A stretch of DNA of 12,829 bases from Pollutimonas sp036675955 (GTDB taxonomy: Bacteria > Pseudomonadota > Gammaproteobacteria > Burkholderiales > Burkholderiaceae_B), in the NCBI GenBank assembly GCA_036675955.1, contig JAKFDW010000418.1:1-12829 (forward strand), in the 5' to 3' direction. This document shows, in pieces, positions 6,808 through 12,829 of the stretch. The first letter of the stretch is position 1. Every line of letters starts with the position of its first letter. A model generated the notes under the pieces. The model ran no database searches. It was given only the letters and a program-made list of their open reading frames with translations, and had not been told where the DNA came from. Made by a program: the position numbers and the translations under genes.

Positions 6808-6827
6808 GACAGGGCGCGTGCTCTGTC
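6808..6827 (+). repeat. Stem-loop 2 between clpP and clpX
   Basis: Bases 6808-6815 (GACAGGGC) pair with 6820-6827 (GCTCTGTC) as an 8-bp stem with one G-T wobble and loop GCGT. It lies nine bases after stem-loop 1 and 23 bases before the clpX ATG, leaving the GAAGAG ribosome binding site exposed. It is also not followed by a T-run. Confidence 0.6.
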
Positions 6828-6850
6828 CACTGAACTGAACGAAGAGTTTT

Positions 6851-8158
6851 ATGCCCGAAAAAAAAGGATCGGCGGACGATAAAGTATTGCATTGTTCGTT
6901 TTGCAATAAAAGCCAGCACGAGGTTCGCAAGCTTATCGCCGGACCCTCGGTTTTTATTTGCGATGAATGTATCGACCTCTGCAACGATATCATTCTTGAA
7001 GAAACGCAAGAAGCGGCCCGCGATGCTATCCGCAATGAATTGCCCACGCCTCACGAAATCAAGACATTTCTTGATGGCTACGTCATTGGGCAAGACACGC
7101 CCAAGCGCACGCTGGCGGTTGCGGTCTACAACCACTACAAGCGCATCCGCTACGGCGATGTGAAGGGCGACGACGTAGAACTGTCCAAAAGCAACATCCT
7201 GCTTATCGGGCCGACCGGTTCGGGCAAGACGCTGCTGGCTCAGACTCTGGCTCGCATGCTGGACGTTCCGTTTGTCATGGCCGACGCCACCACGCTGACC
7301 GAAGCCGGCTACGTGGGCGAAGACGTCGAGAATATCGTGCAGAAGCTGCTGCAGAACTGCAACTACGATGTCGAGAAGGCCCAGCGTGCCATCATCTACA
7401 TCGACGAAATCGATAAAATCTCGCGCAAGGCCGACAACCCCTCCATTACCCGCGATGTATCGGGCGAGGGCGTGCAACAGGCCCTATTGAAGCTTATTGA
7501 AGGTACGGTCGCTTCGGTGCCGCCACAAGGCGGACGCAAGCACCCTAACCAGGACTTCGTCCAGGTCGATACCACGAATATCCTGTTCATCGTGGGCGGC
7601 GCTTTCGACGGGCTCGAAAAAGTCATCCGCGACCGCACCGAGCGTTCCGGTATCGGGTTCTCGGCCTCAGTACGGGCCAAATCCGAACGGGGCGTGGGCG
7701 AGCTGTTCGCCGAGGCCGAACCCGAAGACCTTATCAAGTTTGGTCTGATACCGGAACTTGTCGGACGTCTGCCTGTTGTCGCCACCCTGGAAGAGCTCCA
7801 GGAAGACACCTTGGTGCGCATTCTTACCGAACCCAAGAACTCTTTGCTCAAGCAATTCCAGAAATTGTTTGAAATGGAAGAAGTCGAGCTCGACGTGCGC
7901 CCGGAAGCGCTTGCCGCCATTGCCAAGCGCGCCATCAAGCGTCGCACAGGCGCTCGGGGCTTGCGTTCTATCGTCGAGGGCGCATTGCTGGGAACGATGT
8001 ATGAACTTCCCTCGCAAAAGAACGTCAAACGGGTTGTTGTCGATGAGAACGCCGTAACCGGAAAAGGTGCGCCATTGCTCATTTATCAGGACGGCGTCGA
8101 ATCAACCTCCGAGGGCCAGCAGGGCGGGCCCAAGAAACTGAAGGATGCGGCTGCATAG
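6851..8158 (+). CDS. clpX: ClpX, AAA+ unfoldase of the ClpXP protease
   Basis: ClpX hexamers recognise, unfold and thread substrates into ClpP. The N-terminal zinc-binding domain has Cys15, Cys18, Cys37 and Cys40 (CSFC and CDEC). The AAA+ module carries Walker A GPTGSGKT (120-127), pore loop GYVGED (153-158), Walker B IIYIDEID with Asp185-Glu186, the RKH loop (229-231), the ClpP-binding IGF loop (268-270), arginine finger Arg306 (ELVGRLP) and sensor 2 GAR (367-369). All key residues are present. Length 435 is slightly longer than E. coli (424), through a short C-terminal extension rich in Gly, Gln and Lys. GAAGAG precedes the ATG at a good distance. The gene lies 88 bases after clpP, with two stem-loops in the gap. 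Confidence 0.98.
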   Translation: MPEKKGSADDKVLHCSFCNKSQHEVRKLIAGPSVFICDECIDLCNDIILEETQEAARDAIRNELPTPHEIKTFLDGYVIGQDTPKRTLAVAVYNHYKRIRYGDVKGDDVELSKSNILLIGPTGSGKTLLAQTLARMLDVPFVMADATTLTEAGYVGEDVENIVQKLLQNCNYDVEKAQRAIIYIDEIDKISRKADNPSITRDVSGEGVQQALLKLIEGTVASVPPQGGRKHPNQDFVQVDTTNILFIVGGAFDGLEKVIRDRTERSGIGFSASVRAKSERGVGELFAEAEPEDLIKFGLIPELVGRLPVVATLEELQEDTLVRILTEPKNSLLKQFQKLFEMEEVELDVRPEALAAIAKRAIKRRTGARGLRSIVEGALLGTMYELPSQKNVKRVVVDENAVTGKGAPLLIYQDGVESTSEGQQGGPKKLKDAAA

Positions 8159-8179
8159 GGATCCCATCCAGAATAACCC

Positions 8180-8210
8180 CAAGACATGGGCATTCGGGAT
8201 CGTTGTCTTG
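8180..8210. repeat. Inverted repeat early in the clpX-lon intergenic region
   Basis: CAAGACA (8180-8186) and TGTCTTG (8204-8210) are perfect 7-base complements separated by 17 bases. The region also contains GATCCC (8160-8165) with GGGATC (8196-8201), and CCCAT (8163-8167) with ATGGG (8186-8190). These pairings overlap and cannot all form together. Its role is unknown; it lies just after the clpX stop. Confidence 0.4.
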
Positions 8211-8236
8211 AAAATTTGGCCATCGTCACTACATAC
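8207..8236 (+). promoter_or_regulatory. Weak heat-shock (sigma32-like) promoter candidate for lon
   Basis: CTTGAAA (8207-8213) matches the sigma32 -35 consensus exactly. After 15 bases, CTACATAC (8229-8236) matches the -10 consensus CCCCATnT only in part. lon genes of proteobacteria are commonly heat-inducible, which makes the guess reasonable. The downstream hairpin at 8256-8280 would lie in the leader of any such transcript, and the poor -10 keeps confidence low. Confidence 0.25.
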
Positions 8237-8255
8237 ATCTACAGGTAGTACTGCA

Positions 8256-8280
8256 GAAGGGAGGCCCTGGCTTCCCTTTT
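8256..8280 (+). terminator. Intrinsic terminator or attenuator between clpX and lon
   Basis: AAGGGAGGC (8257-8265) pairs with GCTTCCCTT (8270-8278) as a 9-bp stem with one G-T wobble and a 4-base loop. It ends in TTTT (8277-8280), two of which are in the stem. It lies about 100 bases after clpX and 31 bases before the lon ATG. It reads as the clpX terminator, but it is close enough to lon to act as an attenuator on read-through transcription or on a lon promoter upstream of it. Confidence 0.65.
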
Positions 8281-8311
8281 GCATCTAGAGGTCTATTTTA
8301 AGGAAATTACT

Positions 8312-10783
8312 ATGTCTGCGAGCCAGATTCTTACTTCAGAACCCACGGACTTGCCTCTGTTGCCTTTGCGCGATGTGGTGGTATTTCCGCACATGGTGAT
8401 TCCTCTTTTTGTTGGTCGTCCGCGTTCCATCAAGGCCCTTGAACTGGCCATGGAAGCAGGCAACAACATCATGCTGGTCGCTCAGAAGTCGGCCGGCAAA
8501 GACGATCCCACCCCCGAAGACTTATACGAAATCGGCTGCGCCGCCAGCATCCTGCAGATGCTCAAGCTGCCCGACGGAACCGTCAAGGTCCTGGTCGAAG
8601 GCCTGGAGCGCGCGCGCATCAAACAGGTGAGCGATGCCGAAACCCACTTCATGGCGCAAGTGGTGCAGGTCGAATCCGAGAACACCGAAGGCGCCGAATC
8701 CGAGGCGCTCCGGCGCGCGGTCGTTGCGCAGTTCGAACAATACGTGAAGCTGAACAAGAAGATTCCCCAGGAAATTCTTAGTTCGCTTACCGGCATCGAC
8801 GATGCAGGACGGCTGGCCGATACGATTTCGGCGCACTTGCCCTTGAAGCTCGAGCAGAAACAGCAAATGCTCGAAGTCACCGGCACAGTCCAGCGCCTGG
8901 AAAGCCTGCTGTCGCAACTCGAATCGGAAATCGACATACTGCAGGTCGAGAAGCGGATTCGTGGGCGCGTCAAGAAGCAGATGGAAAAGAGCCAACGCGA
9001 TTACTATCTGAACGAACAGGTCAAGGCCATCCAGAAAGAATTGGGTGAAGGCGAAGACGGCGCCGATATCGAAGAGCTGGAAAAGAAGATCGCTGCCGCA
9101 CAGTTGCCCAAAGAGGCGCAGAAGAAGGCCGATTCGGAACTCAAGAAGCTCAAGTTGATGTCGCCCATGTCGGCCGAGGCCACGGTCGTGCGCAACTACA
9201 TCGACACACTTATCGGCTTGCCATGGCGCAAGAAGAATCGTATCAACAATTCCATCCCGAACGCCGAAGGCGTGCTGGATGCCGATCATTACGGACTTGA
9301 AAAGGTCAAAGAGCGCATCATCGAGTATCTCGCGGTCCAACAGCGCGTCGACAAACTCAAGGCTCCCATCCTGTGTCTGGTAGGCCCTCCGGGCGTCGGC
9401 AAGACGTCGCTGGGTCAGTCTATCGCCCGTTCCACCAATCGCAAATTCGTGCGCATGGCGCTGGGCGGTGTTCGCGACGAAGCAGAGATCCGCGGCCACC
9501 GCCGCACGTATATCGGCTCCATGCCGGGCAAGATCCTGCAGAACATGAGTAAGGTAGGCGTACGCAATCCGCTGTTTCTGCTCGATGAAATCGACAAAAT
9601 GGGCGCCGACTTCCGCGGCGATCCATCGTCGGCGCTGCTCGAGGTGCTGGACCCCGAACAAAACCATACATTCCAGGATCACTACATCGAAGTCGACTTC
9701 GACTTGTCCGACGTGATGTTCGTGGCGACCAGCAATACGCTGAACATTCCGCCGGCACTGTTGGATCGCATGGAAGTCATACGCTTGTCGGGCTATACCG
9801 AAGACGAGAAGGTGCATATTGCCTTTGACCACCTTCTGCCCAAGCTCATGAAGAACAACGGCGTGCAGGAAGGCGAAGTCACTATCGAGGAATCGGCTGT
9901 CCGCGACATCGTTCGCTACTACACCCGCGAGGCGGGTGTGCGCGCACTGGAAAGGGAAATCAGCAAGATCTGCCGCAAAGTGGTCAAGAAAATGCTGGCG
10001 ACCAACCCCACACCGCGTGTGCGCGGCAAGAAAGTCGAGGCGGGCGCCGAAATCGAGCGCGTCGTGGTCAACTCCGACAATCTGGCCGATTTCCTGGGCG
10101 TGCGCCGCTTCAGCTTCGGCATGGCCGAGAAAGAAAACAAGGTCGGACAGGTTACCGGACTGGCATGGACGGAAGTGGGCGGCGATCTCCTTACGATCGA
10201 AGTCGCCGATATGCCGGGCAAGGGCGCTGTGTTGCGTACCGGTTCGCTGGGCGATGTCATGAAAGAATCCGTCGAGGCGGCACGCACCGTGGTTCGCGCG
10301 CGTGCGCAGAAATGGGGTATACCCAACACGTCGTTCGAGAAGCGCGATCTGCACGTGCACTTTCCAGAAGGCGCCACGCCCAAGGACGGCCCATCGGCGG
10401 GCATTGCCATTACCACCGCCATGGTGTCCGCGCTTACCGGTATTCCGGTGCGGGCAGACGTGGCCATGACGGGCGAAATCACCTTGCGTGGCGAAGTGCT
10501 GGGCATAGGCGGCTTGAAGGAAAAGCTTCTTGCGGCACATCGCGGAGGTATAAAGCTGGTGATGATTCCCGAGGAAAACGTGAAAGACTTGGCCGACATT
10601 CCGGACAACGTCAAGAACCACCTCGAGATCATCCCGGTGCGCTGGATAGACCGTGTGTTGGAAGTGGCTTTGCAGAACATGCCGACGCCATTGTCGGACG
10701 AGGAAGTGGCTCGCTTGGCTGCGGAATCCCTGGCAAATGCCAAGCGGTCTGAGGAGTCGTCCGGTGGCTTGATGAAGCACTAA
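8312..10783 (+). CDS. lon: Lon, ATP-dependent serine protease
   Basis: Lon degrades misfolded proteins and short-lived regulators in the cytoplasm. I place the start at 8312 (MSASQILTSEPTDLPLLPLRD) because AAGGA lies eight bases upstream. An earlier in-frame ATG at 8279 falls inside the terminator hairpin and adds 11 residues without ribosome binding site support. The 823-residue product has the Lon N-terminal substrate domain (about 13-210), a coiled-coil segment (about 200-285), AAA+ Walker A GPPGVGKT (358-365) and Walker B LLDEIDK with Asp425-Glu426, and a C-terminal protease domain. The Ser-Lys dyad is Ser695 (KDGPSAG) and Lys738 (GGLKEK). It is about 40 residues longer than E. coli Lon (784), partly in the linker around 565-600. 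It converges on lexA. Confidence 0.98.
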   Translation: MSASQILTSEPTDLPLLPLRDVVVFPHMVIPLFVGRPRSIKALELAMEAGNNIMLVAQKSAGKDDPTPEDLYEIGCAASILQMLKLPDGTVKVLVEGLERARIKQVSDAETHFMAQVVQVESENTEGAESEALRRAVVAQFEQYVKLNKKIPQEILSSLTGIDDAGRLADTISAHLPLKLEQKQQMLEVTGTVQRLESLLSQLESEIDILQVEKRIRGRVKKQMEKSQRDYYLNEQVKAIQKELGEGEDGADIEELEKKIAAAQLPKEAQKKADSELKKLKLMSPMSAEATVVRNYIDTLIGLPWRKKNRINNSIPNAEGVLDADHYGLEKVKERIIEYLAVQQRVDKLKAPILCLVGPPGVGKTSLGQSIARSTNRKFVRMALGGVRDEAEIRGHRRTYIGSMPGKILQNMSKVGVRNPLFLLDEIDKMGADFRGDPSSALLEVLDPEQNHTFQDHYIEVDFDLSDVMFVATSNTLNIPPALLDRMEVIRLSGYTEDEKVHIAFDHLLPKLMKNNGVQEGEVTIEESAVRDIVRYYTREAGVRALEREISKICRKVVKKMLATNPTPRVRGKKVEAGAEIERVVVNSDNLADFLGVRRFSFGMAEKENKVGQVTGLAWTEVGGDLLTIEVADMPGKGAVLRTGSLGDVMKESVEAARTVVRARAQKWGIPNTSFEKRDLHVHFPEGATPKDGPSAGIAITTAMVSALTGIPVRADVAMTGEITLRGEVLGIGGLKEKLLAAHRGGIKLVMIPEENVKDLADIPDNVKNHLEIIPVRWIDRVLEVALQNMPTPLSDEEVARLAAESLANAKRSEESSGGLMKH

Positions 10784-10803
10784 AAGGGCGTAAGCTGTAA
10801 AAC

Positions 10804-10836
10804 AAAAGAGGACATCCCAGGATGTCCTCTTTTTTT
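10804..10836. terminator. Bidirectional intrinsic terminator between lon and lexA
   Basis: GAGGACATCC (10808-10817) and GGATGTCCTC (10820-10829) are perfect complements. Flanking AAAA (10804-10807) and TTTT extend the stem to 14 bp before opening the tight CCAG loop. A run of seven T (10830-10836) follows on the plus strand; the minus strand reads TTTTGTTTT after the stem. It should terminate lon and lexA from both sides. Confidence 0.95.
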
Positions 10837-10853
10837 GCGCCGGTTATCGACAA

Positions 10854-11513
10854 CTACTGCAGGGCTGTGGTGCGGATGAGGCCGACGGCAATGCCTTCAA
10901 GCGAAAACTCGTCGTTGGGCGTGACGATAATGGGAGAAAAGTCGGAGTTTTCGGGCAGAAGTTCGATACGGTTTCCGCTGCGTAGAAGACGCTTCACGGT
11001 GACCTCGTCGCCCAGGCGCGCTACGACGATCTGGCCGTTGCGGGCATCGGGCGTTTTTTTGACGGCCAGGAGATCGCCGTCGAGTATGCCGGCATCGCGC
11101 ATGCTGAGGCCGCGCACGCGCAACAGGTAGTCGGGTACCTGGCTGAACAGGGAGGGTTCGATGCCGATTTCGCGTTCGACGTGTTCGGCGGCCAGTATGG
11201 GACTACCGGCAGCGACGCGGCCAACCAAAGGGACCAGCAATTGCTTGAAGGAGTTTGCGGCGTGATCGATTGTATCGGCAATGACGCCGGCAGACATGGC
11301 GGAGGTGAGGCGTATGCCCCGCGAAGCGCCTGCCGTGAGCTCGATGGCGCCTTTTTTTGCGAGTGCCTTCAGGTGGTCTTCGGCCGCGTTGGCGGACTTG
11401 AAGCCCAGGGCGCGAGCGATTTCGGCACGCGTGGGCGGAAACCCGGTGCGAGCGATTTCGCTGCGGATGAGGTCGAGAATTTGTTGCTGACGCTCGGTGA
11501 GCTTGACGGCCAT
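10854..11513 (-). CDS. lexA: LexA, SOS repressor and self-cleaving protease
   Basis: LexA dimers repress DNA-damage genes until RecA filaments trigger self-cleavage. The N-terminal winged helix (about 1-70) has the recognition helix around PTRAEIARALGFKSANAAEDHLK (27-49). The cleavage site is Ala102-Gly103 in GRVAAGSP, and the S24 peptidase dyad is Ser137 (RGLSMRD) and Lys174 (VTVKRL). Length 219 exceeds E. coli LexA (202); the extra residues are mostly in the linker (about 70-95) between DNA-binding and protease domains, which I believe is common in betaproteobacteria. The ATG at 11511-11513 has only a poor GGAT ahead and a predicted leader of about 12 bases. An SOS box overlaps its promoter, so it is autoregulated. 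It is convergent with lon and 73 bases downstream of the aminotransferase. Confidence 0.97.
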   Translation of the reverse strand: MAVKLTERQQQILDLIRSEIARTGFPPTRAEIARALGFKSANAAEDHLKALAKKGAIELTAGASRGIRLTSAMSAGVIADTIDHAANSFKQLLVPLVGRVAAGSPILAAEHVEREIGIEPSLFSQVPDYLLRVRGLSMRDAGILDGDLLAVKKTPDARNGQIVVARLGDEVTVKRLLRSGNRIELLPENSDFSPIIVTPNDEFSLEGIAVGLIRTTALQ

Positions 11514-11517
11514 GGCA

Positions 11518-11547
11518 ATCCAGACTGTGTTTTTATACAGTCTGGAT
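11518..11547. repeat. Extended 30-bp palindrome containing the SOS box
   Basis: ATCCAGACTGT (11518-11528) and ACAGTCTGGAT (11537-11547) are perfect 11-base arms around an 8-base centre. The core CTGT/ACAG is the LexA half-site; seven more bases on each side (ATCCAGA/TCTGGAT) are also perfectly symmetric, beyond what LexA needs. On RNA read through from the aminotransferase gene it would form an 11-bp hairpin immediately before the lexA start codon. Confidence 0.9.
11525..11540 (-). promoter_or_regulatory. LexA operator (SOS box) over the lexA promoter
   Basis: The minus strand reads CTGTATAAAAACACAG, a CTGT-N8-ACAG SOS box with an AT-rich centre. The -10 candidate TATAAA (11532-11537) lies inside it, so LexA binding would exclude RNA polymerase. 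No clear -35 hexamer is visible upstream. The lexA ATG begins 12 bases after the box. Confidence 0.93.
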
Positions 11548-11586
11548 TTTGCGGCATTTTGGCGAAAAGATCAAGCCAAGGCTGTG

Positions 11587-12789
11587 TCAGGCCAGGACCT
11601 TGGCAATGGATGCCGCCACGTGGTCGATATTGCCGCTGTTGAGCGCGGCAACGCATATGCGGCCACTGCTGACCGCATAGACGCCGTACTCTTCGCGCAG
11701 GCGGTCGACCTGGGCGGCGGTGAGACCCGAATAGGAGAACATCCCGCGCTGCTTCAGCACGAAGTCGAAGTCTTGCTGTATGCCGTGTTCTTTGAGCTTT
11801 TGCACCAGTTGTACGCGCATGGCGCGAATGCGGTCGCGCATGCCGGCAAGTTCGTTTGCCCACAAGGTGTACAGTTCCGGTGTGTTCAGGACTGTCGATA
11901 CAACGGTGCCGCCGTGTGTAGGCGGATTGGAATAGTTGGTGCGAATAACGCGCTTGAGCTGGCTAAGCACACGCGTGGATTCTTCTTTGCTGGACGACAC
12001 CAGTGTCAGGGCGCCCACGCGCTCGCCGTACAGAGAGAAAGACTTAGAGAAGGATGAGCTGATGAGCATGGTGAGATCATGCTGCGCAAACAGCCGCACT
12101 ACGGATGCATCTTCTTCCAGCCCGTCGCCAAAGCCCTGGTAGGCGATATCCAAGAAGGGCACCAGGTTTTTCTCTTTGACGACTTGAACGATTTGTTGCC
12201 ACTGTTCGAACGTAGGGTCGACTCCGGTGGGATTGTGGCAGCAGGCGTGGAACAGAACAATGGTTTGCGGCGGCAGTTCTTGCAGGTTCTGCAGCATGCC
12301 TGTGAAGTTCAGGCCGTGGCTTGCAGCGTCGTAATAGGGATAGGTGTCTACCGTGAATCCGGCGCGCTCGAACAGGGCGCGGTGATTCTCCCAGCTTGGG
12401 TCGCTGATGACGACCTTAGCTTGGGGCAGCAATTGCTTGAGGAAGTCGGCGCCGATTTTAAGCGCGCCCGTGCCGCCCAGTGCCTGCGCGGTGAGGACAC
12501 GGCCCGACGCCATCAAGTCGGATTCCTGGCCAAAGAGCAGAGTCTGGGCGCCCTTGTTGTAGCCGGGTATGCCTTCGATGGGAAGGTAGCCGCGTGCCGA
12601 CGCTGCTTCGATACGGGCTATTTCTGCTTTGCGCACAGCCTGCAATAAAGGCAGACGGCCTTGGTCATCGTAATACACTCCGACCCCAAGGTTGACCTTG
12701 CCCGCACGCGTATCTGCGTTATATTGTTCGTTCAGGCCAAGAATAGGGTCGCGCGGGGCGAGTTCGACGGATTCGAATAGTGAGTGCAT
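11587..12789 (-). CDS. tyrB: Class I aromatic/aspartate aminotransferase (TyrB type)
   Basis: This PLP enzyme moves amino groups between aspartate or aromatic amino acids and 2-oxoglutarate. The 400-residue length is typical. The cofactor lysine is Lys249 in SSSFSKSFSLYGERVGAL. Other conserved residues are Trp133 (DPSWENH), Asn186 (CCHNPTG), Asp214 and Tyr217 (FLDIAYQGF), Arg257, and Arg377 (SSGRICVAAL) for the substrate carboxylate. These place it in the AspC/TyrB subgroup; sequence alone does not separate aspartate from aromatic preference, though betaproteobacterial members are usually called TyrB. The start at 12787-12789 gives the expected N-terminus (DPILGLNEQYN near residue 14), yet no purine-rich ribosome binding site precedes it. 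No T-run terminator follows the stop, so transcription may continue into lexA. Confidence 0.93.
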   Translation of the reverse strand: MHSLFESVELAPRDPILGLNEQYNADTRAGKVNLGVGVYYDDQGRLPLLQAVRKAEIARIEAASARGYLPIEGIPGYNKGAQTLLFGQESDLMASGRVLTAQALGGTGALKIGADFLKQLLPQAKVVISDPSWENHRALFERAGFTVDTYPYYDAASHGLNFTGMLQNLQELPPQTIVLFHACCHNPTGVDPTFEQWQQIVQVVKEKNLVPFLDIAYQGFGDGLEEDASVVRLFAQHDLTMLISSSFSKSFSLYGERVGALTLVSSSKEESTRVLSQLKRVIRTNYSNPPTHGGTVVSTVLNTPELYTLWANELAGMRDRIRAMRVQLVQKLKEHGIQQDFDFVLKQRGMFSYSGLTAAQVDRLREEYGVYAVSSGRICVAALNSGNIDHVAASIAKVLA

Positions 12790-12817
12790 TTTTGAATGAG
12801 TAGGGAGGCAGTAAGGA

Positions 12818-12829
12818 ATGGAGACGGAA
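12818..12829 (+). CDS. Possible start of a divergent gene at the window edge
   Basis: An ATG at 12818 opens a frame of only four visible codons (Met-Glu-Thr-Glu). A GGGAGG sequence at 12803-12808 sits nine bases upstream, an ideal ribosome binding site position on the plus strand, and is the main evidence. In several betaproteobacteria I recall uvrB lying divergent from this aminotransferase, so uvrB is a plausible identity, but the four residues cannot confirm it. Confidence 0.35.

Noticed and set aside
8279..8311. Longer lon starting at 8279
   Set aside because: That ATG is inside the terminator T-run region with no ribosome binding site, whereas 8312 has AAGGA at proper spacing and the family N-terminus.
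8522..10780. Very long open frame (about 750 codons) on the minus strand opposite lon
   Set aside because: It lies wholly antisense to a textbook Lon with all catalytic residues. Its translation is rich in His, Gln, Phe and Asp with no family motif, and the openness follows from codon bias in the sense gene.
11548..11610. Terminator for the aminotransferase (CCAAGG/CCTTGG repeats at its 3' end)
   Set aside because: The arms overlap the coding sequence, are short, and no T-run follows on the minus strand, so they do not form a convincing intrinsic terminator.
1..12829. CRISPR array, insertion sequence, phage, toxin-antitoxin or defence genes
   Set aside because: I found no regularly spaced repeats, transposase or integrase motifs, or small paired genes. 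All sizeable coding space is accounted for by housekeeping genes.

Overview
The window is a stretch of bacterial housekeeping chromosome. It is most likely from a betaproteobacterium of the Alcaligenaceae (Bordetella/Achromobacter/Pusillimonas-type). This rests on recalled protein resemblance and gene order: a dedicated dapC aminotransferase gene next to dapD-dapE-prmB, and tig-clpP-clpX-lon followed by convergent lexA and a class I aminotransferase. The base composition looks moderately GC-rich, apparently less so than Bordetella proper. That placement is inference; no database search was possible.

Layout. (1) Positions 1-3369, minus strand: dapC > dapD > dapE > prmB, closely packed. The first three encode successive steps of the succinylase branch of lysine/meso-diaminopimelate synthesis. 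The fourth, cut by the window edge, starts the ribosomal protein L3 glutamine methyltransferase. (2) 3519-3649, minus: a tRNA-Leu(UAG) gene with CCA encoded and its own good sigma70-type promoter. (3) 3680-4558, minus: a lipid A late acyltransferase (LpxL/HtrB family). (4) 4559-4794: a divergent intergenic region with AT-rich promoter-like elements, a small palindrome and an unexplained 8-bp hairpin. (5) 4795-10783, plus: tig, clpP, clpX and lon, covering nascent-chain folding and ATP-dependent proteolysis. tig and clpP abut with no base between them, clpP and clpX are separated by two tandem stem-loops, and clpX and lon by a hairpin plus T-run. (6) 10804-10836: a strong bidirectional terminator between convergent lon and lexA. 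(7) 10854-11547, minus: lexA with an SOS box in its own promoter, embedded in a 30-bp palindrome with perfect 11-bp arms. (8) 11587-12789, minus: an aromatic/aspartate aminotransferase (TyrB type). At the right edge a possible divergent gene starts at 12818.

How it fits together. The dap genes supply lysine and the peptidoglycan cross-linking residue, and LpxL completes lipid A, so the left half is cell-envelope supply. The tig-clp-lon block is protein quality control. LexA is the SOS repressor and its gene is visibly autoregulated.

I see no mobile element, CRISPR array, phage gene, toxin-antitoxin pair or defence system. No convincing new multi-gene system is present. The points worth a second look are regulatory and non-coding: the extended lexA palindrome, the tandem hairpins between clpP and clpX, the clpX-lon leader and the lpxL-tig intergenic hairpin.
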